From DRQF01 sp964559135 (GTDB lineage: Bacteria; Planctomycetota; GCA-002687715; DRQF01), in the NCBI GenBank assembly GCA_964559135.1, contig CAZLGG010000002.1:42232-106231 (forward strand): a stretch of 64,000 bases of DNA. The letters are read 5' to 3'. Below, piece after piece: positions 39,351 to 48,811 of the stretch; positions within the stretch are counted from its first letter, which is position 1, and each line of letters opens with the position of its first letter. Both the position numbers and the translations under genes were made by a program. Below the pieces are notes generated by a model. The model ran no database searches, was not told the DNA's origin, and was given only the letters and a program-made list of their open reading frames with translations.

Positions 39351-39797
39351 ATGGACGGACGGAGACGTGAAACCGCTGTAGCGCATCTGGCCGAGCGATG
39401 CCGGGCAGAGGGCATGCGGGTGACACCTCAACGGGTGGCCGTCTACGAGGCGCTCCTCGAGACCCGCGCTCATCCCAGCCCCGAAGAGGTCTTTCGGCGG
39501 TTGCGATCCGCCGTGCCTTCTCTCTCGTTGGCCACGGTCTACAACGCCCTCGATACCCTGGAGTCCTTGCAACTCGTGCGGAAAGTGGTGACTCTGGGAG
39601 AGGTCCGGCGTTATGACGCCAACTTGACGCCCCATCACCACCTGATCTGCACCGTGTGTCTGTCCATACGCGACCTCGATGCATCACGTCTGAATCGCAT
39701 TCGCTTGAAGGGCGAACTGGACGGTTTTCAGGCCGACCAGGTATCCGTGCAGATTCTCGGTCGTTGCGCCGACTGCACATCGTCCGCGGAGAATTGA
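39351..39797 (+). CDS. perR: Peroxide-responsive Fur family repressor, PerR type
   Basis: 148 residues. The winged helix has TPQRVAVYEALLETRAHPSPEEVF. The PerR metal ligands are all present: His in AHPSPEE, Asp in RRYDANL, HHH in TPHHHLIC, and Asp in SIRDLD, where Fur proteins usually have Glu. Structural zinc is bound by CTVC and CADC. PerR senses peroxide by metal-catalysed oxidation of its His ligands. Downstream rubrerythrin supports a peroxide-stress role. Confidence 0.88.
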   Translation: MDGRRRETAVAHLAERCRAEGMRVTPQRVAVYEALLETRAHPSPEEVFRRLRSAVPSLSLATVYNALDTLESLQLVRKVVTLGEVRRYDANLTPHHHLICTVCLSIRDLDASRLNRIRLKGELDGFQADQVSVQILGRCADCTSSAEN

Positions 39798-39853
39798 GTG
39801 AACCTCAGGAACCGGGGGCGGGCAACCGTCCCCCCAGTTGAAGGAGAAGAGCC

Positions 39854-40273
39854 ATGGCCGAGTTGAAAGGCACGAAGACACATCAGAACCTGAAAGACGC
39901 CTTTGCGGGCGAATCCCAGGCCAATCGCCGCTATCTCTACTTCGCCAAGGTGGCGGACATCGAGGGCTACCCCGAGATCGCTTCCAACTTCCGCGAGACG
40001 GCTGAAGGCGAGACGGGCCACGCACACGGGCACCTGGACTACCTGAAGGCCGTGGGAGATCCTGCCACGGATCTGCCCATCGGCGACACGGCCGACAACC
40101 TGAAGGCGGCGGTCGCGGGCGAGACCCACGAGTACACCGACATGTATCCGGGCATGGCGAAGACGGCTCGGGAAGAGGGCTTCAACGAGATCGCCGATTG
40201 GTTCGAGACTCTCGCCAAGGCTGAGAAATCTCACGCCGGCCGTTTCCAGAAGCTCCTCGAAGAGAACTTCTGA
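39854..40273 (+). CDS. Rubrerythrin (ferritin-like diiron peroxidase without rubredoxin domain)
   Basis: 139 residues. The diiron ligands are in [36 protein letters not shown] and [14 protein letters not shown]. The C-terminal rubredoxin domain of classic rubrerythrin is missing, as in sulerythrin-like proteins, so another electron donor is needed. AAGGAG lies before the ATG. It reduces hydrogen peroxide in the cytoplasm. Confidence 0.93.
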   Translation: MAELKGTKTHQNLKDAFAGESQANRRYLYFAKVADIEGYPEIASNFRETAEGETGHAHGHLDYLKAVGDPATDLPIGDTADNLKAAVAGETHEYTDMYPGMAKTAREEGFNEIADWFETLAKAEKSHAGRFQKLLEENF

Positions 40274-40285
40274 ATCCCTTCCCAC

Positions 40286-40308
40286 GGGCGACGCCGCGCG
40301 CGTCGCCC
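40286..40308 (+). terminator. Hairpin after rubrerythrin, probable terminator or attenuator
   Basis: GGGCGACG and CGTCGCCC form an 8-bp stem with a 7-base loop, followed by a short CTTT. It lies between rubrerythrin and the Fe-S gene, so rubrerythrin could be made in excess over the downstream genes. Confidence 0.5.
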
Positions 40309-40338
40309 GCCTTTCCACCCCCGCCCCTGGGAGTCTCC

Positions 40339-41700
40339 ATGAGTCAGCCGGTCTCCACCACCTATCTGCCCACGGACGGCCTCAGCTACGATCCGTCCGA
40401 ATCTCTCTACTGGGACGAACATGCCCTCGGAAAAGAGATTCAAAGAGTTTTCGAGGTCTGCCATGGGTGTCGCATGTGCTTCAAGTACTGCGACAGCTTC
40501 CCGTCGCTGTTCTCGTTCATCGATGAGCGCCACGACGGGAACGTGAAAGCGCTGACCGCGGATGAAACGACGGATGTGATGGAGCAGTGCTTTCAATGCA
40601 AGCTCTGCGAGGTGCAGTGCCCCTATACGCCCAGGGACGGCCATGAATTCCAGCTCGACTTCCCGAAGCTCGTGCACCGATGGACGGCTCAAAGAGCGCG
40701 CCGGGGCGGACGCGATGTCCGGGATCTCGTGTTGGGGAACCCGGATCTCGCCGGGGCTCTCGCACGCAAGAGCTTCGGGCTCGCGAACAAGCTCAACCGC
40801 AATCGCCTCCATCGGTGGTTCATGGAGAAGGTGCTGGGAATCCACAGGAAGAAGCTGCTTCCGGATTTCGCCTCCACCACGTTCGAGCGCTGGGCCGAGT
40901 CGCAGGGGAAGATCCAGGGGGAGCCCAAGGGAGAGACCGTGCTCTTTCCCACGTGCTTCATCCAGAACAATGAGCCCCAGGTCGGTCGCGACACCTTGGA
41001 GGTGATGGATCGCAACGAGGTGTCCTGCGACTGTGCACGTGGATTCGCGTGCTGCGGGATGCCCGCATGGGAAGCCGGAGATCTGGAAACGCTGCGCAAG
41101 AACGCCAAGAGGAACATCGAGATTCTCGAGCCCTGGGTGGAGGCCGGCGCGAAAGTCCTCGTGATCAACCCCACGTGCGCCATGATGATGCGCCGTGACT
41201 ACCCGGAACTCGTGGCGATCGAGGACCGGGACGCCGCCCGGAAGCTTGCCGAGGCGGTGAGAGATCCCGGAGAATACCTCTGGAGCCTGCGCAACGAGGA
41301 TCGTTTCAACACGGATTTTCAATCGTCGCCGGGTGAGAGGGTGGCGTATCACGCGCCTTGTCACCTTCGCGCGCAGGCGGTGGGCTTCAGAGGGCGGGAT
41401 CTCATGCGAAAGATCCCGGGCGTCAAGCCGATCATGGTGATGGAATGTTGCGGACATGACGGCACCTATGCCATGAAGGTCGAACACTACGAGGCGTCCA
41501 TCAAGGTGGGAGAGAAGGCCTTCGACGGCATGGCCAAGGCCGGGGCCGAGATTTGGGCCACTGAATGTCCGCTCGCCGCCATTCAATTTGCTCAGCATGC
41601 CCATCGTCGGCCGATGCACCCCATGACGGTGCTGGCGCGGGCCTATCGGCGCGACGGCTTCACCGACGTCAAGGGTGAGGGTGCGGGAGATGAGTCATGA
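40339..41700 (+). CDS. Heterodisulfide-reductase-like 4Fe-4S oxidoreductase (GlpC/HdrD type)
   Basis: 453 residues. Two 4Fe-4S motifs are at CHGCRMCFKYCDSFP (~41-55) and CFQCKLCEVQCPY (~84-96). Two cysteine-rich CCG-type domains follow, seen as CCGMPAWEAG and the later APCHLRAQAVGF plus ECCGHDGTYAMK. Such proteins move electrons to quinone or thiols. Its position between rubrerythrin and DUF3501, as in many genomes, suggests it supplies electrons for peroxide reduction. The stop overlaps the next ATG. Confidence 0.88.
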   Translation: MSQPVSTTYLPTDGLSYDPSESLYWDEHALGKEIQRVFEVCHGCRMCFKYCDSFPSLFSFIDERHDGNVKALTADETTDVMEQCFQCKLCEVQCPYTPRDGHEFQLDFPKLVHRWTAQRARRGGRDVRDLVLGNPDLAGALARKSFGLANKLNRNRLHRWFMEKVLGIHRKKLLPDFASTTFERWAESQGKIQGEPKGETVLFPTCFIQNNEPQVGRDTLEVMDRNEVSCDCARGFACCGMPAWEAGDLETLRKNAKRNIEILEPWVEAGAKVLVINPTCAMMMRRDYPELVAIEDRDAARKLAEAVRDPGEYLWSLRNEDRFNTDFQSSPGERVAYHAPCHLRAQAVGFRGRDLMRKIPGVKPIMVMECCGHDGTYAMKVEHYEASIKVGEKAFDGMAKAGAEIWATECPLAAIQFAQHAHRRPMHPMTVLARAYRRDGFTDVKGEGAGDES

Positions 41701-42248
41701 AGGTGACACGCGACGAGATTCTGGACTACGTCACCTACGAGGAACGTCGATCCGAAATCCTCGAGTCCGCCCTGCGTGCCAAGGACGCCCGCCGTGTGGT
41801 CGTGGCCGACGTCCTGACGTTTCTCTTCGAGAATCGAGAGACGATCCGATATCAGATCCAGGAGATGATCCGGATCGAGAAGATGGTGAAGGAGTCGGAT
41901 ATCCGTCACGAACTCGATACCTACAACGAGATCCTCCCCGAGGCCGGCGGTTTGGCGGCCACGTTGCTCATCGGGATCGACGATCCCCGGGAAAGGGACC
42001 GTCTGCTCCGCGCATGGGTCGATCTCCCCGAACACATCTACCTGCGTGATGAGAAGGGCGGTTTCGTCCGGGCGCGCTACGACGCGCGTCAGGTCGGGGA
42101 GGATCGCCTTTCCGCCGTCCAATTCCTCCAGTTCGACTGCGAGGGCCGCGTTCCCGTTGCCGTGGGTGTCGATCATCCGGACCTCACCGGCGAAACCCCC
42201 CTGAATTCTGAGCAGCGCGAAGCGCTCTGCGAAGATTTGAAAGCCTGA
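41697..42248 (+). CDS. DUF3501 family protein
   Basis: 183 residues starting in a four-base ATGA overlap. The N-terminal RDEILDYVTYEERRSEI and the IRYQIQEMIRIEKM and LDTYNEILP segments fit the DUF3501 family, which is regularly linked to rubrerythrin and the Fe-S oxidoreductase. It has no known catalytic motif. A role in the same stress module is inferred from linkage only. Confidence 0.85.
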   Translation: MKVTRDEILDYVTYEERRSEILESALRAKDARRVVVADVLTFLFENRETIRYQIQEMIRIEKMVKESDIRHELDTYNEILPEAGGLAATLLIGIDDPRERDRLLRAWVDLPEHIYLRDEKGGFVRARYDARQVGEDRLSAVQFLQFDCEGRVPVAVGVDHPDLTGETPLNSEQREALCEDLKA

Positions 42249-42282
42249 TCACGGATTCTTCGGTTCCGCCCCCTCTTTTCGC

Positions 42283-42311
42283 TTGACGCGGCGCCTCGCC
42301 CCCCTTATTTC
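42283..42311 (+). promoter_or_regulatory. Candidate promoter of the protease gene
   Basis: TTGACG (42283-42288), a 17-base spacer and TATTTC (42306-42311) lie about 60 bases before the ATG at 42374. The -10 element is only a partial match. Confidence 0.35.
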
Positions 42312-42373
42312 AGGTTCTTGTTGTTTCCACGCGGTCGCGCCGCGATGCCTGTTGCCAATTCGAAAGGTTGACC

Positions 42374-45300
42374 ATGACGCCACGAGCACCCTTCTGTCTC
42401 GCGTTCTGCACACTCGTATTCCTAGTCTTCGGAGGGCTCTCCGAGGCTCAAGATTTGATCCCGGGCAACTGGGTGGGACCCGGGCCTTTGCATGAGCTGA
42501 GAATCGCGATGGACGATGATCTTCGCGAGGTGCTCGACAACTCACCCGCGGTCGTGAAGGTGAAGAACTACGGTGCCTTTCTCGTCTACACCGTGGATGA
42601 TCGCCTCGAACAGGCGGATGTCCTCTTTCAGGAGGCGCGCGTGGCCTTTCGCGATGAATACCATCTCGTCGCCGCCAACGGCTACCGCTTCGACACGACG
42701 CGCGCGGCCGAACAACTGGCCCAGTTACCCGAAGACCTTCGTATCGGTGAGCCGACCTCCGCGATCCTGCCCGTCGACGCAGGACTGTATCTCGTGCAGT
42801 TCGAGGGGCCCGTCAAGGACGAGTGGGAGCGCCGCATCGAAAGTTTGGGACTTCGCATCGTCCAGTACCTCCCGATGAACGCTTACGTGCTCTCGATTCC
42901 AGCTCGCGACGTCGCGCTGCTCGAGGGCCTGCGGGCGGATATGCCTCAGATGCGTTACGCAGGCGTGTGGCAGCCGGCGTGGCGGCTCGCTCCCGCCCTG
43001 CGCGCCTGGCGCGACACCTTGCAGGGACAGCCCGTCCCCGTGACCGTGCAGGTCGTCGGCGGGACGAATGAGCGCGAGGCGGCCGATTTCGTCGGTGCGC
43101 GTGCGCGGCGTGTCATCCAGGTCTTCCGCGTGGGTCCCTACCTCAACGTCCAAGCCGAAATCGATCCCGCGAGATTCGCGGAACTGGCCCATAGCCCGCG
43201 CGTGTTTGCGCTGGAAGTGTTGGGTGAGATCCAGCGTCTCGACGAGCGGCAGGGTCAGATCGTTGCCGGAAATATCACGGGCACAGGGCCCTCGGCGCCG
43301 GGTTACCTGGCATGGTTGGCCTCGATGGGTTTCGACTCCACCCAGTTCGGCGGCTTCTCGGTGAACGTGGTGGACGATGCCACGTCTTTGACGGGGCATC
43401 CCGACCTCGCCACGTCCCGCATCGACTTCACCCGCAACCCCACGAACCAGAATGGGCCGCAGGGAGGCCACGGCTTTCTCAACGCCAACATCGTGGCGGG
43501 ATTCAACTCTGGAACGGGGTCGGCCGTGGAGGACTCCGGCGGATACAACTACGGGTTGGGGATCGCACCATGGGCTCACGTCGGATCCACGGCGATTTTC
43601 GGCAACACGTCGTCCAACGGGACGGCCTGGGAGGATACGGCCTATTCCCTGGGCGCTCGTATCAGCTCGAACTCTTGGGGATTCTCCAGCGCGGGGAACC
43701 CGATCGCGGACTACGATTCCAACGCACAGGCCTACGACAGCATCGTGCGCGACGCGCGGGGCGGCGTGGGCGGTAATCAGGAGTTGATGGTCGTCTTTGC
43801 GGCGGGCAACGACGGCTCCGGATCGAATACGGTGAGTACGCCGGGGACCGCAAAAAACGTCCTCACGGTGGGGGCCTCCGAGAACAACCGGCAGACCGGA
43901 ACGGACGGTTGCGCCATCGGAAACTCGGGTGCCAACAACGTCGACGACATCATCAGCTTCTCCTCGCGGGGTCCCGTCAACAGCGCGGGCGGAGACGGAC
44001 GTTGGAAGCCGGAGATCGTGGCGCCCGGGACTCACATCGAGGCCGGCGTTCCCCAGAGCAACTACAACGGGTCTTCGGTTTGTGATCAGTACTTCCCGTC
44101 CGGCCAGACACTCTACGGCTGGTCGAGCGGAACGAGCCACTCGACACCCGCCGTTGCCGGGGGGGCCGCCCTCGTGTATCAGCACTTTCTGAACAACGGC
44201 CTCTCGGCGCCGAGTCCGGCCATGCAGAAAGCGGTCCTCGTCAACTCGGCCGAATACATGACTGGAGTCGGTGCGAACGATACCCTCCCCAGCAACTCTC
44301 AGGGCATGGGACGGATGAATCTCGGTCGAGCCTTCGACACGACGTCGAAGATGTACGTCGATCAGACACAGGTCTTGAGCGCTACCGGGACGAGCCACAC
44401 GATCACGGGGAATGTGGCGTCGTCCGGACAGCCTTTCCGCGTCACGCTCTGCTGGACTGACGCTCCGGGCCCCACGACGGGGGCTCCCTACGTCAACGAT
44501 CTCGACCTGACCGTGACCGTGGGAGGAACGACTTACCGCGGCAACGTTTTTTCTGGCGCCAATTCGATCGCGGGCGGCTCCGCCGACTTCCGCAACAACA
44601 CGGAGTCCGTGTTCCTCCCCGCCGGTGTTTCCGGTCCGTTCACCGTGACGGTGACGGGGGCGAACATCTCTGGCGACGGCGTCCCTGGCAACGGCGACTC
44701 CACCGACCAGGACTTCGCGGTGGTGATCTACAACGCCGGTTCGGGAGCCCCTTCCGGTCCGGTAGCCTTCTTCACGGGCACGCCGACCAGCGGCACCGAG
44801 CCTCTCACCGTGGCCTTCACGGATAGCTCCACCGGGGGTGTGACGTCTTGGAGTTGGGACTTTGGAGATGGGACCACGTCGACGGCTCAGAACCCGTCGC
44901 ACACCTACGCGGCGGCCGGTTCCTATTCGGTCACTCTGACGGTGAGCGACGGTGTGGCTTCGGACACCTTGACGCGGACGAATTACATCACCGTGAATCC
45001 GGCCCCGGTCCCCGGAGTTGCGGATGGAGATTTCGAGAGCCAGACGGCAGGGGCGGCTCCGGCCGGCGCCTGGACCATCGACTTCGGGACGGCCCACGTC
45101 ATCAATCCGGCGGGCGGTACGACCTCGGACAGTGGCATGCCTTCCAGCGGGACCCAGTGGTTGGAGATCGCCGGTGACGGCACCAACAATGCCACCCCGC
45201 CCAGCAACCCGGGCGGAGTCGGCAGTCTCCCCGTGGGAGGAGCAGGGGTCTCCCAGAGCTTCACCGTTGGTGGGGGCGCTTCGATTCTCGAATTCGAAGC

Positions 45301-47310
45301 CCAGTTCCTCCGAAACGAAGCCGCCAACCAGACCACTTTCAATGACTGGATGAGCGTCGATGTGACGGCGAACGGTACGACCGTGAACGTCTTCTACAAG
45401 GACACGAATTCCCCGACGGCGGGCACTTCATCCAAGTACGGATATGCCATCACACCGGTGGAGACCGTCTCGGTGGATCTCTTCGCCCTCTTCCCGACGG
45501 CGGACAACACGACCCAATTCAATCTGACGATTCAGACCGGGAACGGAGGCGATTCCATCCAGCCCTCCAAGGGTTATGTCGACAACATCCGCCTTACGGC
45601 CCCCGCCACGCCGCCCGTGGCGGATTTCCAGGGCACGCCTTTGAGCGGGACGACGCCTCTCGTTGTGAACTTCACCGACCTTTCCACGGGCGGCGTGACG
45701 TCCTGGAGTTGGAACTTCGGGGACGGGACGACGTCCACGGCGCAAAACCCCTCACACACCTACGCCGCCGCGGGGAGTTTCGACGTGACGCTGACCGTGA
45801 CGGGACCCGGCGGTTCGGACACGCTGACCAAGACGGCCTACGTGACGGCGACGACCACCCCGCCCACGGCGGACTTCCAGGGTACACCCACGAGCGGGAC
45901 GGCGCCCTTGGTGGTGGCGTTCACGGACCTTTCGACGGGTTCGGTGACCTCCTGGAGCTGGAACTTCGGGGACGGGACGACGTCGACCGCGCAGAATCCC
46001 TCCCATACCTACGGGGCGGCGGGAAGTTACACCGTGAGCCTCACCGTGACGGGACCCGGCGGTTCGGACACCATGAGTAAGGCGGCTTATGTGACGGTGA
46101 GCGAAGCGCCACCGGTCGCCGATTTTTCGGGGACGCCCTTGAGCGGGACGGCGCCCTTGGTGGTGGCGTTCACGGACCTTTCGACGGGTTCGGTGACCTC
46201 CTGGAGCTGGAACTTCGGGGACGGNNNNNNNNNNNNNNNNNNNNNNNNNNNNNNNNNNNNNNNNNNNNNNNNNNNNNNNNNNNNNNNNNNNNNNNNNNNN
46301 NNNNNNNNNNNNNNNNNNNNNNNNTCACGGACCTTTCGACGGGTTCGGTGACCTCCTGGAGCTGGAACTTCGGGGACGGGACGACGTCGACCGCGCAGAA
46401 TCCCTCCCATACCTACGGGGCGGCGGGAAGTTACACCGTGAGCCTCACCGTGACCGGGCCCGGTGGCTCGGACACCCTGACGAAGACGGGCTACATCACC
46501 GTGACGACGCCCGCGGCGGGGGATCGGGTCTATGTCTCATTCCGCTCCACCACCTCGGTGCCGGGCCTTGGGAACGTACGGGACGAGGACATCGTCTACT
46601 ACGACACCTCAACGGCAACGTGGCACATGTACATGGACGGCAGCGATCTCGGCCTTGCCAAGACCGACATCAACGCTTTCCAGGTCTTGGGTGACGGGTC
46701 TGTCGTATTCAGCCTGAACTCGTCAAGTTTCCAAATCCCTACCCTCACGGGCGGCCCCAACGGGACGGAATTGAGGGAGAATGACATGGCGCGTTGGCAG
46801 CCCACGTCGACGGGATTCAGCTCGTCCGGTCCCATCAGCTTCTTCTTCGACGGGAGTGATGTGGGGTTGACCAGCAGCGGTGAGGACATCGACGGCATCT
46901 ACATGCCGGACGACATGTCCTTCATCCTGATCAGCACGAAGGGTTCCCCCAGCGTGCCGGGTCTGAGTGGCCTCAAGGACGAGGACGTGAACAAGTTCAC
47001 GCCATCGAGCTTGGGGTCGACCACGGCGGGCACTTGGACGCGATTCTTCGATGGCAGCGATGTGGGCCTCACGTCCTCCTCGGAGGACACCTGCGCCGTA
47101 CACTTGACGGCGGCGAACACGCTCGTCTTCTCGACGACAGGAAACCTTTCGGCTCTGGGAACGACTGCCGCCGACGAGGATCTGGTGGAATTCGCCGGGA
47201 CGTTCGGGAGCGCCACATCGGGAGTCTTCAGCTTGCTCCACGATCTCTCGACCCTGGGTATCCCGACCACCGCCGACGTTGACGCCTGCACCATCAATCC
47301 GCTTCCTTGA
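42374..47310 (+). CDS. Large secreted subtilisin-like (S8) protease with PKD array and C-terminal repeat domain, interrupted by an assembly gap
   Basis: A signal peptide (residues 1-24, ending SEA) is followed by a ~290-residue N-terminal region. The S8 domain has its Asp in NVVDDA (~333), His in GGHGFLN (~365) and Ser in SSGTSHSTPAVAG (~588). A beta domain and a first PKD domain follow (~796-875: SWSWDFGDGTTS). Next is a jelly-roll-like domain (~880-1075: DGDFESQTAG), then a tandem array of at least four more PKD domains. A 100-N gap (46225-46324) falls in this array, so the PKD number and frame are unknown. The C-terminus has four DGSDVGL-type repeats. It probably digests external protein while bound to polymers or the surface. 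Confidence 0.88.
45601..46503 (+). repeat. Tandem PKD-domain coding repeats, at least four copies plus gap
   Basis: Units of about 243 bases encode PVADFxGTPLSGTAPL to TKxxYVTV. The stretch from the end of GTAPLVV to YTVSLTVTGPGG is base-for-base identical or nearly so in the copies at about 45905-46065, 46150-46224 and 46325-46460, so recent duplication or gene conversion is likely. Confidence 0.9.
46225..46324. other. Assembly gap (100 N) in the PKD array
   Basis: The flanking sequences are copies of the same PKD unit. The gap is a repeat-collapse site and its true length is unknown. Confidence 0.97.
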
Positions 47311-47317
47311 CAATCCG

Positions 47318-47359
47318 AGGAGTGACGACGTCCCCGTCCCGCGACGGGGACGTCGTCGC
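47318..47359. repeat. GGAGTGACGACGTCC repeat forming a perfect 15-bp hairpin, bidirectional terminator candidate
   Basis: GACGACGTCCCCGTC (47324-47338) pairs without mismatch with GACGGGGACGTCGTC (47343-47357) across the loop CCGC. It follows the protease stop by 14 bases and lies between convergent genes. The left arm is the same motif as at 13625 and 23243. Confidence 0.75.
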
Positions 47360-47503
47360 CATGACCGCATCACCCCGAACCCAGGCGTAGGGTCCCGACG
47401 GCCCGATCCCGTCGGTGAGTGCCGCCCCTTGGCACTCGCACGGACTCGATGAAGAGTCTCCGCTCAATGGGTGAGCGATCGTGTCTTGGCCTGGGGCAAT
47501 GGG

Positions 47504-48715
47504 TCATTCGTGCTTCGCGAGTTCCCTTTCGAGGCTTTCCAAGAAGAAACCCACGTCGGTGACGAGGCCGAGGGCTTGGTGCGTGCCCCGATTGGCGAGC
47601 TTCGTGGGGATGGATTCCAGCATGTCGACGCAGACGGTGCGAACGCGGGCTGGAAGCAGGTTCCCCACGGCGATGCCGTGGAGGGCGGAGGCCAGGATGA
47701 GGCACGTGCCCGCACCTTCGAGAGCCTCGATGTAGGCCTCCTGTGCATCGCGAACGTCGGTGATGACGTCGAGGAGGGGCCCGTCGTCTCGGATCGAGCC
47801 CGCCAAGACGAAGGGCGTGCCCGTTCGCACGCATTCGTACATCACGCCGGACTTGACCACGCCCGTCTCCACGGCCTTGGCCACGCCGCCCGCCCGATTG
47901 ACGGTGTTGATGGCGAACAGGTGATTGCGGCTTCCGCCCTCGACGGCGCGTCCGCTCATCTGGCAGATGCCGAGACTCGTCTTGAGGATCGACTTCTCGA
48001 GGTCGTGGACGGCGAAGGCGTTGCCCGTGAGGAGGACGTCGATCCAGCCGTCGCGAACGAGACGAGCCAGCGCCTGGTCGCCACCGGAATGGATCACGGC
48101 GGGCCCCGTGACGAGAACGATCTTGGACCCTTCCTCCCTGGACTTGCGCATGGAGTGGGCACAGCCCCGGATGGCGACCGACTTGTTCACTTCGGCCGAG
48201 ACTTCGTTGCTCATAAAACCGAAAACGGAGTACTTGCGCTCCCTTTCCGGAGGTCGGACGCGGATGCCGCCGCCCCGAAGCGCGACCGGCTCGTCCTTCT
48301 TCACGGCCCGCTGTTTGACGCAGACGGCGTGCCCGTCCCTGAGCACGATGGCAGCGTCCATCTTCTGGGCGGCGACGGGCAGCCACTTCCCCGCGACGCG
48401 GATCGACGTGTCGAAATTCGTCGTCGAATAGAAGTCGTCCGGAAGGATGCCGTTCGCCTCCGCGGCCGCGAATCGGGCGTCCTCGATGCGGGTCGACGCG
48501 CCCAGATAGCTGAGCCCCTCGAGGATCGCATCCAGCTCCTCGGCTGTCTTGGAGCGCACCGACAGGCGCGCCGTCGAGGGCTCCTCGTTGGTTTGACCGA
48601 CTTGGAAATCCAGGATTTCGAATTGGCCGCCACCCTCGACGATGCGCGCGAACACCCGTCTCAACACGTCGGAATCGATGATGTGGCCTTCAAGGGTGAT
48701 GGTTTCTTCGAGCAT
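47504..48715 (-). CDS. TIGR00300-type LOR/SDH domain protein (ornithine cyclodeaminase-like)
   Basis: 403 residues. The N-terminus (1-110: LEGHIIDSDVLRRVFARIVEGGGQFEI...) is the LOR/SDH-like domain. The rest has the conserved VTGPAVIHSGG, LLTGNAFAVHDLEK and GRAVEGGSRNHLFAIN blocks of this family. Members include archaeal ornithine cyclodeaminase and the C-terminal domain of cyanobacterial ArgZ/AgrE, which turn ornithine into proline. Substrate here is inferred from family only. The gene is transcribed away from the plus-strand dehydrogenase. Confidence 0.75.
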   Translation of the reverse strand: MLEETITLEGHIIDSDVLRRVFARIVEGGGQFEILDFQVGQTNEEPSTARLSVRSKTAEELDAILEGLSYLGASTRIEDARFAAAEANGILPDDFYSTTNFDTSIRVAGKWLPVAAQKMDAAIVLRDGHAVCVKQRAVKKDEPVALRGGGIRVRPPERERKYSVFGFMSNEVSAEVNKSVAIRGCAHSMRKSREEGSKIVLVTGPAVIHSGGDQALARLVRDGWIDVLLTGNAFAVHDLEKSILKTSLGICQMSGRAVEGGSRNHLFAINTVNRAGGVAKAVETGVVKSGVMYECVRTGTPFVLAGSIRDDGPLLDVITDVRDAQEAYIEALEGAGTCLILASALHGIAVGNLLPARVRTVCVDMLESIPTKLANRGTHQALGLVTDVGFFLESLERELAKHE

Positions 48716-48811
48716 GGGGCCATGATGCCACAGACGGGTTTGGGACGGAAACGTCGCCGGCTACAATCCCCTCCACTCCCCGCCGCCGGGGCCTGCAAGG
48801 AGTTGAACGCC

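Noticed and set aside
42725..45097. 790-codon minus-strand frame opposite the protease
   Set aside because: Composition is low-complexity Arg/Gly/Val/His shadow; the plus-strand protease has complete catalytic motifs.
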